A program made the translations under genes and the position numbers. Under the pieces are notes generated by a model. The model saw only the letters and a list, made by a program, of their open reading frames with translations. It was not told where the DNA came from and made no database searches. Of a stretch of 64,000 bases of DNA, positions 37,368-45,989 are shown piece by piece. Every line of letters starts with the position of its first letter. The stretch's first letter is position 1. Source of the DNA: Microbulbifer agarilyticus (GTDB taxonomy: Bacteria > Pseudomonadota > Gammaproteobacteria > Pseudomonadales > Cellvibrionaceae). The DNA lies in NCBI RefSeq assembly GCF_019800665.1, contig NZ_JAHVKO010000006.1:124001-188000 (forward strand). Reading direction: 5' to 3'.

Positions 37368-38475
37368 GTAAAATTCCTTTCAAGATTTTCTCGCAGGCGA
37401 ATCCGTCGCCGTACGGATTTACCGCCGCGCTCATTGCCTCATAGGCAAACTCATCGTTCAGCAGCGTATTAACTCCAGCAACAATTTTTGCGCTATCTGT
37501 GCCCACTAACTTGACCGTACCTGCCCTTACACCCTCGGGCCGTTCGGTGATGTCCCGCATCACCAGTACGGGTTTCCCTAGTGATGGTGCTTCTTCCTGA
37601 ATACCGCCAGAATCCGTCAAGATCAGGTGCGCACGGTGCATCAGGTAGACAAACGGAAGGTAGGTAAGTGGACTTATCAAATGCACATTGTCGAGTTCTG
37701 ACAGCATTTGATTGACAGGACCCTGTACTCGGGGGTTGAGATGCACTGGGAAGACAAACTGAACGTCATCCCGGGCAGCGAGTTCACGAATGGCGTGGCA
37801 AATATTCTCTAGTCCGGTCCCAAAGTTTTCCCTTCTATGGCCGGTAATCAATACAATCTTTTTGTCCGGATGCAGGAAGGGGAATTGTGATTCGAGTTCT
37901 GCACTGAGCTTGTCATCGGTTTCGATGCGACGTACGACATCAATGAGTGCATCGATGATCGTGTTGCCAGTGACTGTGATATTTTCTTCCGCAACGGATT
38001 CGTTGAGTAGATTCTGACGGGACAAAGTGGTGGGCGCAAAATGGTATTGTGCGATAGCTCCAGTCAGCTTCCGATTCATTTCCTCTGGCCATGGGCTGTA
38101 GATGTCATCCGTGCGCAGGCCAGCTTCGACGTGGGCTACGGGTATTTTGCAGTAGTAGGCTGAAAGGGATGCAGCAAGTGTGGTGGTGGTGTCGCCGTGT
38201 ACGAATACACGGTCAGGCTTACAGTCGTTAAGTACCTCCCGCATGCCGAGTAAAATACGGGAGGTTACCTGAAAGAGATCCTGGTTTGGTTCCATTATGT
38301 CCAGATCATAATCCGGCTCAATCTCGAATAGAGATAGCACCTGATCCAGCATTTCGCGATGCTGCCCGGTGACACAAACCTTGGTATCGAATCGCGAGTC
38401 TCCCCGCAATAGGTTTACCAGCGGGGCCATTTTTATCGCTTCTGGTCGTGTTCCAAAAACAAGTAATACTCGCAT
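37342..38475 (-). CDS. wecB: UDP-N-acetylglucosamine 2-epimerase (non-hydrolysing)
   Basis: This 377-residue enzyme interconverts UDP-GlcNAc and UDP-ManNAc. Family motifs are [13 protein letters not shown] near the N-terminus, [24 protein letters not shown] and [18 protein letters not shown]. It supplies WecC. Its upstream 332-bp AT-rich gap separates it from the kinase gene and may hold a separate promoter. Confidence 0.96.
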   Translation of the reverse strand: MRVLLVFGTRPEAIKMAPLVNLLRGDSRFDTKVCVTGQHREMLDQVLSLFEIEPDYDLDIMEPNQDLFQVTSRILLGMREVLNDCKPDRVFVHGDTTTTLAASLSAYYCKIPVAHVEAGLRTDDIYSPWPEEMNRKLTGAIAQYHFAPTTLSRQNLLNESVAEENITVTGNTIIDALIDVVRRIETDDKLSAELESQFPFLHPDKKIVLITGHRRENFGTGLENICHAIRELAARDDVQFVFPVHLNPRVQGPVNQMLSELDNVHLISPLTYLPFVYLMHRAHLILTDSGGIQEEAPSLGKPVLVMRDITERPEGVRAGTVKLVGTDSAKIVAGVNTLLNDEFAYEAMSAAVNPYGDGFACEKILKGILHATQEVAV

Positions 38476-38807
38476 AACTCGTCGATTCCAGCTTTGGGGG
38501 ACTTATTAACAATACCCCTTTCTTTATAGCTGTGAGACGAGCGCTTGGCCTATCCAATTTGGAAACAACCGAGGGAATTTATGCCCATATTTTTCAGAAT
38601 TTTTTTTCGATTAATGGACGTAAATTGGTGGGTATGCGTAATTGATGAGCGATATTGAGGGTACAATCCAGAACGGTGCTGGGGAATAGAAAAAATAACT
38701 TATAGGGAATAAATGCCTATAACCACAATCTTTTGTGGCTATAGGCTGGTATATCTAGCGCGTATATTTGATACCGATTTTACCTAAGCACGATGGTTCG
38801 ATATACG
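38476..38807. other. 332-bp AT-rich gap between the kinase gene and wecB
   Basis: No gene is seen. It is clearly more AT-rich than its neighbours, with runs of T and A near 38600 and 38690. It contains the long hairpin listed at 38715-38746. A TATAAA on the minus strand near 38523-38528 could be a -10 for wecB but no matching -35 was found. Confidence 0.5.
38715..38746 (-). terminator. Long hairpin after the kinase gene
   Basis: GCCTATA (38715-38721) and CCACAA (38723-38728) pair with TTGTGG (38733-38738) and TATAGGC (38740-38746), a 13-bp stem with one mismatch and a 4-base loop. On the minus strand it lies 62 bp past the kinase stop and is followed by AT-rich sequence (ATTTATT) rather than a clean T-run. 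It probably lowers transcription from the kinase gene into wecB. Confidence 0.5.
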
Positions 38808-41800
38808 CTACTTCGCGGCTCTGCGTTTGGCGCGGGCACGCTTCTTCCGTTGCTTCTTTTTGGCTCTTGATCTTTGACTTCGTGGTGAGCGAGACTTTTT
38901 CTTTGATTTTTCATCAGTGACGGAAGTCGGTACGTCTTCGATGTCGTTTTCTGAAGTGGGATCCTCTTCTGCTAACTCTTCCGATTCAAGCTGCGGGAGT
39001 TCTACAGGATTCATATCGGTGAGCAATTCTCGATCGATAGATACTTCCGCCGTGTAATCTTCCTGGGAAGTAGGCGCGCTAAAAGGGGCAGCCTCTGTGC
39101 CGGTTTCCACAACACTATCAAGACCACTTTCGGTTGACCTCTCCTGGTATTCATCCTGGGAGACTTCCGAGGTGCCTTCCTGGATTCTTTCCGGGACAGT
39201 TTCTAGGCCAGGTTCTTGGATGCTTGCTGGTGCGAAATCGGTATCGATGCTGACTTCGGGGGCAACGGCCACATCGGCATCATTGATAATATCGTCCGGT
39301 ACGTGATCTTCGGCACGTACGAATACAATTTCTTCGGGAGCGATCTCAACGTCTGTTGTGCGTTGTTCCTCCGCTTCGATCGCGGCTTCCTTCGTTACTA
39401 ACTCATTCTCGACTCCTGTCGTCACCGCTGGCTCGGCCACCACTTGATGCTGCGGTTCGGCGACAACTGCCACATCGTCTTCGACAAGCTCATGGGCTAA
39501 TGTCGCTTTACTATTGGCGAAATGTGCTGATGTCTGATCAACGTGGATGCTTGAGCGTGCAACAGTATGCGTGTCGCTTATGGGTTGCGCGGCGATTCGA
39601 GTAGACACTGCATTGGTGTGATCTCTGGAGGAAGAAACCGATCCTACCGGCTGAGAGCTCGCGGTGGTTTCTGCAACGAGCTTACGATCGCGCCGGCTGT
39701 TGCCGTAGTCGTAGTCATAATACTCATCGGCGTATATAGCGTCCTTGCTCGTGTCAACATGTGTGAGAACGATACCGTCAATCTTGCTGTTGATCTTGGT
39801 GAGCCGTTCGATTCCGCGGGAAACGGTCCGTTTGTTGGTGCAGTCGTACTTAATGACGTACAGCAAAGCATCTGTTAGGTGTGAAATGATCAGAGCGTCG
39901 CTTACAGCCTGGACCGGAGGGCTGTCGATCACAATCCGATCGTAGTCCTGCGCCAAGCTGCTGATGGTTTCTGAAAAGCGTGGAGAAACCAGTAGCTGTT
40001 GCGGGTCCGAAAGGTGGCTTCCAGAGGGCATTACATGCAAGTTACTGCCAATATCCTTGTAGACACATTCTTCCAATAGCTTGTTGCCCTGTATTAGGTC
40101 AGTAATTCCAGGGTGATTGGAGGCTATGCGGAAATCCGCTGCAACAGTGGGCTTGCGTAAATCAAGATCAACCAGGAGAACGCGTTCTACCTGGCTGAGC
40201 GCGAATGCGAGATTCTCTGCGACCGTTGTCTTGCCTTCGGCGGGAACGGAGGACGTGATCAATATGGTGCGCATCGACTTGCCGAGACCGGTCAGTACCA
40301 CACCAGTGCGCAGCGTGCGGACAGCCTCGCTAAATGTGTAATGATTCGGATCGAAGAAAGTGCGCAGGCCCAATTTTGAATCTTTGGGTGTGCTTACTTG
40401 TGGCAGCAGGCCGATCAGGTTCTGTCCGAGATGTACCTCTACATCTTCCGGGCTACGTACACCCATGCGGAAAACTTCGAGTAACAGGGCGATCGCAGTA
40501 GCAAACACAGCGCTGAAGACGATTGCCAGTATTGCCAGGAGCTTTTTGTTGGGCTTCGTCGCCGTATTTGGGATTACCGCTGAATCAAGAAAGCGCGCAG
40601 GGGCGATTTCGAAACCCGAAGCCTCGCGCGTTTCGTTCGCTCGCGTAAAGAAGGTATCGTAGAGCTGGCGATTTGCTTCTACTTCTCTCACCAGCTCCTG
40701 ATAGCGAAATTCTTTCTGCGAAACGTTCTGGTAGGCAGCTTTCGCCCGCTGCACTTCCTGTTCTTGCGCTGCAACTCTCGCTCGGGCAGTGTTGTATTGG
40801 CTTTCAATAGATTCAGCAAGGATGCGGACTTCACTGGCAAGCTGAGCACGGATCATATCCAGTTCATTACTGGCCGCTATCATCGTTGGATGCTTTGGCT
40901 TGTAGCGTCTGGCCAGCTCTGAGACATTGCGCTCGGCCGCTGCTTCATTGCGCTTTATTTCTTGAATCAATGGATTGCTGATGACTTCCGGCAAATTGGC
41001 CAGCGCGAGCTCATTACCTTTCAGGCGCTCAAACTGATTGAAGACGCTGGCAATTTGCTTGAATTCACGCCGCGTTTCCTGGAGTTGGGTGGTGGCAGCA
41101 TTCAAGTCCTGTTCGGAAAGGCCGCGCACGCCACTGAGATCAACGAGATCTTCTGTTTCGCGAAAATTTTGTAAGTTCTGTTCTGACGCTTCAAGCTTGG
41201 AGCGCAGAGTTTCCTGTCGCTCATTCAGCCAGGAAGTAGCCCGGTTAGTGAACTGTTCTTTCGCTTCGGACTGGAAGAAGATGAACTCCTCTACCAGCGC
41301 ATTGGCAACATCGGCAGAGAGCTTTGCCGATTTCGCTTCAAACTGAACTTTCACAAGATTTGTATTGCGCGCGGGCGAGATGGTCAAACGCTTGAGAAAT
41401 GCTGAGGTGACGTTGTCGAGTGTTGCAGTTTGTGCTTTGGCCGACACTGAGCTGTTTGACGCGTTGCCCTTTGAAAATAGACCGAACAGCCCGGACTTGC
41501 CTTGCGCGGCGAATTCAGGGTGATTCACCAAGTTTAGGCGCTCTATGACCCGCTCAGCCAGTTGGCGCGACTTTAACATCTCCGTTTGCGTGAGAATGTA
41601 GTCACGGCGCTGCGCGCCAAGGTCATAGATTTCCTCGACCGAAACCGGATTGGCTTGATCCACTTCAAAAACCAGCGACGCGGTGGCTTGGTAGCGCGAT
41701 GGCATTTTGTAGATAAATGCAATCGCGGCAGCGGACATAGCCACGCTGAGGCCGAAGATCAGCCAGCGCTTAGCGAACAGAATTTTCCAATAGCGAAGTA

Positions 41801-41858
41801 AATCCAGGCTTTGTTCCTGAGGTGGTTCGTCGCCACCATTGCCCTGTGCATAGTTCAT
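38808..41858 (-). CDS. Polysaccharide co-polymerase / BY-kinase (Wzc-like) with unusual C-terminal extension
   Basis: This 1016-residue inner-membrane protein controls chain length and export. Residues 20-50 hold the Wzz domain and first membrane span. A long periplasmic coiled-coil region runs to about 430, including the GNVR-type part. The second span is about 439-462. The cytoplasmic BY-kinase has Walker A SSVPAEGKTT (536-545), Walker A' VLLVDLDLRKP (560-570) and Walker B RIVIDSPP (641-648). A tyrosine cluster for autophosphorylation follows (Y709, Y713, Y714, Y716, Y718). Most family members end there; this one continues for ~300 residues, first acidic and Ala/Val/Glu-rich (about 785-981), then a strongly basic Lys/Arg tail (983-1016). 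The tail is probably disordered and is of unknown function. It lies downstream of the OPX gene by 12 bp. Confidence 0.93.
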   Translation of the reverse strand: MNYAQGNGGDEPPQEQSLDLLRYWKILFAKRWLIFGLSVAMSAAAIAFIYKMPSRYQATASLVFEVDQANPVSVEEIYDLGAQRRDYILTQTEMLKSRQLAERVIERLNLVNHPEFAAQGKSGLFGLFSKGNASNSSVSAKAQTATLDNVTSAFLKRLTISPARNTNLVKVQFEAKSAKLSADVANALVEEFIFFQSEAKEQFTNRATSWLNERQETLRSKLEASEQNLQNFRETEDLVDLSGVRGLSEQDLNAATTQLQETRREFKQIASVFNQFERLKGNELALANLPEVISNPLIQEIKRNEAAAERNVSELARRYKPKHPTMIAASNELDMIRAQLASEVRILAESIESQYNTARARVAAQEQEVQRAKAAYQNVSQKEFRYQELVREVEANRQLYDTFFTRANETREASGFEIAPARFLDSAVIPNTATKPNKKLLAILAIVFSAVFATAIALLLEVFRMGVRSPEDVEVHLGQNLIGLLPQVSTPKDSKLGLRTFFDPNHYTFSEAVRTLRTGVVLTGLGKSMRTILITSSVPAEGKTTVAENLAFALSQVERVLLVDLDLRKPTVAADFRIASNHPGITDLIQGNKLLEECVYKDIGSNLHVMPSGSHLSDPQQLLVSPRFSETISSLAQDYDRIVIDSPPVQAVSDALIISHLTDALLYVIKYDCTNKRTVSRGIERLTKINSKIDGIVLTHVDTSKDAIYADEYYDYDYGNSRRDRKLVAETTASSQPVGSVSSSRDHTNAVSTRIAAQPISDTHTVARSSIHVDQTSAHFANSKATLAHELVEDDVAVVAEPQHQVVAEPAVTTGVENELVTKEAAIEAEEQRTTDVEIAPEEIVFVRAEDHVPDDIINDADVAVAPEVSIDTDFAPASIQEPGLETVPERIQEGTSEVSQDEYQERSTESGLDSVVETGTEAAPFSAPTSQEDYTAEVSIDRELLTDMNPVELPQLESEELAEEDPTSENDIEDVPTSVTDEKSKKKSRSPRSQRSRAKKKQRKKRARAKRRAAK

Positions 41859-41870
41859 ATGGTTTCTCTA

Positions 41871-42434
41871 CTAAAAAAAGCTCTGCTTTACGGTAATAAT
41901 GTCACCGGGATATAGCTTGGTATCCAGGTCCGCTTCGATCGTGACTTGCTCGTTACCCTGACCGCGCTTGATCAGAATTTTGTTTTGAGACGCTCGCGGC
42001 GTAAAACCGCTGGCCATAGCGACAGCTTTGTTTATCGTGAGGCCAGGTAAATAGGCGTAGCTACCTGGTGTGTTGACCTCACCATCAACAAAGAATGACC
42101 TGTACTGGGTGATCGTTACTTCGACGCTGGGGTTAACCAGATACCCATCAAGTAGACCGGAAGCAATCTTTTTCTCTACAAGTGACGCGCTGAGCCCAGC
42201 GACCTTGACCTCGCCCAGAAATGGATAGTTGATAACTCCGCTATCACTGAGGCGTACTTCAAGCGAAAGCTCCTCTTCGCCAAATACACGGATATTGATG
42301 ACGTCGCCAGCGCCGAGTTGATACTGGTCATCAAGTAATTTTGACGATACCTCAGCGTTCGCTTGGGTGATGATTACAGCTATAAACCATGGAGCTAGAA
42401 AGCTCATGGCCCAGCGGATTCTATGTTTGCGCAT
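41871..42434 (-). CDS. Short polysaccharide export (OPX/Wza-like) protein
   Basis: This 187-residue protein has a signal peptide ending ITQANA-E, with no lipobox cysteine. A poly-export domain follows (YQLGAGDVINIRVFGEEELS, then YPFLGEVKVAGLSA) with one SLBB-type domain (FFVDGEVNTPGSYAYLPGLTI). It is about half the length of E. coli Wza and lacks the C-terminal amphipathic helix that forms the outer-membrane pore. It should therefore be periplasmic and need an outer-membrane partner; the beta-barrel protein encoded 17 bp upstream is the obvious candidate. GAGGAG precedes the ATG. Confidence 0.9.
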   Translation of the reverse strand: MRKHRIRWAMSFLAPWFIAVIITQANAEVSSKLLDDQYQLGAGDVINIRVFGEEELSLEVRLSDSGVINYPFLGEVKVAGLSASLVEKKIASGLLDGYLVNPSVEVTITQYRSFFVDGEVNTPGSYAYLPGLTINKAVAMASGFTPRASQNKILIKRGQGNEQVTIEADLDTKLYPGDIITVKQSFF

Positions 42435-42451
42435 AAACTCTCCTCACATCT

Positions 42452-43636
42452 TCAGTAGGACGCGTCAAATCCGATGAATACTTGATTGCGTTGGTAGGAA
42501 AATAGTTGGCTGGTTGCCCCTTGATTCAGGGTGGAAATGCCGGTTCGAAGGTCCATCCAGGGGCGGAATCGATAACGCACAGTTGTGCCCCAACGACGGA
42601 TGTTCTCGGTCAACTGTGTTCCGGTAAAATCTGCTTTTGTGTAACGAAAGAACAGATCGCTTTCGACTTTTTCGTTCCACGAGTGTTGCCATGCGACAGA
42701 ACCGGAAGTTGCATCAACGAAGTTGGCAATGCCAGCTGCCGAATCGATTGGGCGCCGCTCCGCAGTGAGTAGCAATTCACTTGTTTCCACAGGACTCCAA
42801 TTCAGCGATGCTTGCCAGCGAGGCCGGCGATAGTCTGCGATTGCTGAATCTGTGTAGCTCTTTTTGACCATGCCACCGAGCAGCGTGGCAGTGATTTTCT
42901 CGGTTTCGCGCTCGATACCCACCATCAGTGTGGCTTCGTCATTGTCGCGATCCAGTAAGTCGCCAGCCGGAGTGTCATAGCGGATGCGTCTTCCTTCCAG
43001 ATTGGCGAGAAGAGCCGTATTACCGCCGATGTTTACGGAGAATGTACCGCTGATAAAAGGCGAGCGCCGATCACGTGCGACGATTTCTTCCCGGTAGTCG
43101 CGGTTGGTTGTGCCCAGGGTGACGCCGAGAAAACCACGCGCACCCTCCGCGCCGAAACCATAGGAAACGAACAGGTCGGACTGGCGATAACGATCTCGCT
43201 CGAAAATGAGGCTTTCGAGGTCATCTATAACCTGATCGTTGAATTCGTCATTGATACTGAGATAGGCAGCACCGAAGGTTAGATTGTGCCGCCTACCCAA
43301 GTCCCAATCGGCGGTGCCACTCAGTGCGTGGTCGGTAAATGAACTGCGGCCGCTGTTCAGGTAGTTGCCGTGCGAAAGAGCATACTCCATCGAGTAGACA
43401 ATCGCTCCGCGATCGTACTCTAGTCCCACTCGGGGGGTGGTGAGTAATAGAAAGCTATCGATCCCATTCTGGGGCGCATTGTTGATGTTGTCGTCGTATC
43501 GTAAATCCATGCCGACGGCAGGCGTAAGCAGCAAGCCAGATCCAAGTTTTATTGGATCGGCGGAAGTGACAACACAATATACCGAGAGCACAATGGCAAG
43601 AATACAAGTTGCCAAGGAGCGGGTATTGGAGAGCAT
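42452..43636 (-). CDS. Outer-membrane beta-barrel protein of the exopolysaccharide operon (EpsL-like)
   Basis: This 394-residue protein has a signal peptide (residues 1-26, ending TSA-D) and a series of amphipathic strands rich in aromatic and charged residues, ending in an aromatic residue (FIGFDASY), as outer-membrane barrels do. Segments such as DLRYDDNINNAP and RVGLEYDRGAIVYSMEYALSHG resemble EpsL-type proteins of exopolysaccharide operons. By position it may provide the outer-membrane exit for the polysaccharide. GGAAGGA is 6 nt before the ATG. A 163-bp gap without a gene precedes it. Confidence 0.8.
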   Translation of the reverse strand: MLSNTRSLATCILAIVLSVYCVVTSADPIKLGSGLLLTPAVGMDLRYDDNINNAPQNGIDSFLLLTTPRVGLEYDRGAIVYSMEYALSHGNYLNSGRSSFTDHALSGTADWDLGRRHNLTFGAAYLSINDEFNDQVIDDLESLIFERDRYRQSDLFVSYGFGAEGARGFLGVTLGTTNRDYREEIVARDRRSPFISGTFSVNIGGNTALLANLEGRRIRYDTPAGDLLDRDNDEATLMVGIERETEKITATLLGGMVKKSYTDSAIADYRRPRWQASLNWSPVETSELLLTAERRPIDSAAGIANFVDATSGSVAWQHSWNEKVESDLFFRYTKADFTGTQLTENIRRWGTTVRYRFRPWMDLRTGISTLNQGATSQLFSYQRNQVFIGFDASY

Positions 43637-43799
43637 ATACGTCCTTCCTGCATGCGATATCGCGTTGAGGCGGGGACTGCTACTAACCCGTCTATAACAA
43701 TTGCGGTGCTTCTTTTCTACTGAAATCTGAGTTTAGAAGCACCTGCGAAGTGTGCACATGAACTGCACCAAAACAGCCAATAATCGGCGCGGTGTTAAT

Positions 43800-45203
43800 T
43801 CAGTATGCATTTTTTCCCACAAAACCACGTGAAACTGTGAGGCATAGAATTCGGAGGTCGAGGAATATTGACCAGTTGCGAATGTAGTCGAGGTCGTGTT
43901 CGACACGCTTGTGCATTTTTTCCAGTGTATCTGTCTCGCCGCGCCACCCATTGATTTGTGCCCAGCCGGTAATACCTGGCTTCACTTTGTGGCGCAGCAT
44001 GTAGCCGCTCACGATGGAACGGAATTGTTCGTTGTGGGCTACCGCGTGCGGGCGTGGCCCCACAATAGACATAGTGCCGCCGAGCACGTTGAATAGTTGT
44101 GGCAATTCATCCAGTGAAGTGCATCGTATGAAGCGACCGAGGGGTGTTACACGCGCATCATTTTTTTGCACCTGTTGGATACTTGGGCCATCTTCCGTGC
44201 ACGTCATTGAGCGAAATTTCCATACGTCGATTGTGTGGCCGTTGAGACCATAGCGACGCTGTTTAAACAGTACTGGACCTGGGCTGGTAAGTTTTACGCC
44301 CAGTGCGATGAATAACATTAGTGGGCTCAAAAGGGCTAAAGCCAGTGTCGAGACCAGCAGGTCTTCGAGCCGCTTTAACCAACTGTTGATTCCTTGAATT
44401 GGGCTGTCGTAAATGCTCAGGACTGTGCTGCCACCAATGCGTTGCCAGCGCGTGCGCAATAAGTTACTCCCGAAGATATCCGGAAGAAGATAGACGGTGG
44501 CGGTGGTGTCTCCCAACGCTGCCAGTAGCTCACCGATATGACGGGCCTCTCCCATTGGCAAGGCGATATATATCAAGTCGAGATCGCCGGCCTTGGCAGC
44601 AGATAACGCTTGTTCCAAATCGCCTGCGAGGAGGTTGGAGTTTTCGGTTGCTACCGTGTCTCCGTCGTGCCCGGGCAGCCGGTAGATACCCTGTAGCCGA
44701 ATACCTAATTGGGGGTTGCGCTGTAATTCCTCCGCCAGGTTGACTGCCGCTTGATTGAATCCAAGGATTGCCGCGGAACGGGTATTGTGATCATTGACCC
44801 GCAGGTAGTGGAGCAACTGTCGCAAAGCTAAACGCCACAACCCTAGCCCAATCAACGTTAAACAGAACCAACTGCCTACCACGATGCGGGAATACATGTC
44901 TGCGTGTGCGGAGAAGTAGCCGATGAGTAGCAGTAGGAGGCAGACCACTGCCCAGGCGAGAGCGGTCGTTAGAAGCATATTGCGGAAGCTTTCTGTGCGC
45001 CATGACCGGTAGAGTTCTAGAGACTCGCCAATAAACGCAAATAGGATTACCGCGGTAAGACCGGCTATGAGCCAGTCCTTGTCGAGCGATATGCCACCGA
45101 CAAGAGTGCAGGCTAACAAGGCGCCGAGTATCAGCGCACCATCAAGTAGACGATAAACAGCGGCCAAATCACTTTGATGTGTGCGGATCCATCCCTGCTG
45201 CAC
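43800..45203 (-). CDS. Undecaprenyl-phosphate glycosyl-1-phosphate transferase (WbaP/WcaJ family)
   Basis: This 467-residue membrane protein starts synthesis of the lipid-linked repeat unit by moving a sugar-1-phosphate to undecaprenyl phosphate. It has four to five N-terminal membrane spans, a central CoA-binding-like domain (SAAILGFNQAAVNLAEELQ), one membrane hairpin and a C-terminal catalytic domain with VWKFRSMTC, RCTSLDELPQLFNVL, GTMSIVGPRPHAVAHNEQF and KPGITGWAQINGWRG. The first sugar is commonly glucose or galactose in this family; it cannot be read from sequence. GTG at 45203 is supported by GGAGG 7 nt upstream. Confidence 0.95.
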   Translation of the reverse strand: MQQGWIRTHQSDLAAVYRLLDGALILGALLACTLVGGISLDKDWLIAGLTAVILFAFIGESLELYRSWRTESFRNMLLTTALAWAVVCLLLLLIGYFSAHADMYSRIVVGSWFCLTLIGLGLWRLALRQLLHYLRVNDHNTRSAAILGFNQAAVNLAEELQRNPQLGIRLQGIYRLPGHDGDTVATENSNLLAGDLEQALSAAKAGDLDLIYIALPMGEARHIGELLAALGDTTATVYLLPDIFGSNLLRTRWQRIGGSTVLSIYDSPIQGINSWLKRLEDLLVSTLALALLSPLMLFIALGVKLTSPGPVLFKQRRYGLNGHTIDVWKFRSMTCTEDGPSIQQVQKNDARVTPLGRFIRCTSLDELPQLFNVLGGTMSIVGPRPHAVAHNEQFRSIVSGYMLRHKVKPGITGWAQINGWRGETDTLEKMHKRVEHDLDYIRNWSIFLDLRILCLTVSRGFVGKNAY

Positions 45204-45342
45204 TGCGATACCTCCGGGATCACTTCTACAACTTACTGCCGGTGTTTTGAACGGTTTGTGTGTGTTTTAAACCAGTTGAACACCTTTTGATCATAATATT
45301 GGACGAGTATCCGAAGCACGCAAGGTCGCTGGGAAAGTATTG

Positions 45343-45765
45343 TCACCAATGATTGCGTGTGCGGGGAACCCGCCAACTTTTCCTTTTGCACCAACGACGC
45401 AGGCGTCGCCGAACTTCCCTTGCGAGCCACCACCCGATGGGGATTCCAGCAATGCCCGCAAAGAAGTCCGCACTGGAAGCTGCGCGGCGTGATAGCAGTG
45501 CGCCCTGTGCCACCTCAATGGCAACTGCTGCGAAAAAAAGCGCAGCCATGACACAGTGGCGCAGCGGTGGCCGGAATGCGAACACCACAACGTACGCAAC
45601 GCCCGCGCATGCGGAGAAGTGCAGAGCCAGATCGAAATGACGAAACAGTTGAGGAATCGGGTTGGGTCGTAAACCGGCATATAAACAGACGATTAGCATC
45701 GAAAAGAGAAGTAGCCGCCACTTTCCCTGGTGACGTTCGGAAGTGTCTTTGAGGTCGAGTTTCAC
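45343..45765 (-). CDS. VanZ-like membrane protein
   Basis: This 140-residue protein has four predicted membrane spans and the VanZ-type pattern of a conserved HF near span 2 (FDLALHFSACAGVAYVV) and EVAQGAL...SSADFFAGIAG in the last part. The cytoplasmic tail is very basic (RRRLRRWCKRKSWRVPRTR). VanZ-like proteins are frequent in polysaccharide loci but their role there is not known. The frame starts with GTG at 45765 and has only a weak ribosome binding site, so the start is uncertain. It is divergent from the beta-helix gene. Confidence 0.75.
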   Translation of the reverse strand: MKLDLKDTSERHQGKWRLLLFSMLIVCLYAGLRPNPIPQLFRHFDLALHFSACAGVAYVVVFAFRPPLRHCVMAALFFAAVAIEVAQGALLSRRAASSADFFAGIAGIPIGWWLAREVRRRLRRWCKRKSWRVPRTRNHW

Positions 45766-45989
45766 GATTAAAATTTACCGCTGAGAGCAAGAGAATAGAG
45801 ATAGATGCCGGTAACATTTAGTGTATGTGTCAATATGTGAAAAGAGGGCAGATATACATATTCCAGCCGCCACTTTATCGATTGTTTTCAGGCAACAATT
45901 GAATTCGCCATCGTAGGATGGGTAACAGGACTATCCTGATTACGCCGTTATCTGGATGTAGTAATTATTGAGTATGAGAGGTGCCGAGC
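45766..45989. promoter_or_regulatory. Divergent intergenic region (VanZ-like / beta-helix genes)
   Basis: This 224-bp AT-rich gap must hold promoters for genes leaving in both directions. An imperfect inverted repeat ATTGTT...AACAAT occurs near 45890-45910. I found no hexamer pair good enough to name as a promoter. Confidence 0.4.
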
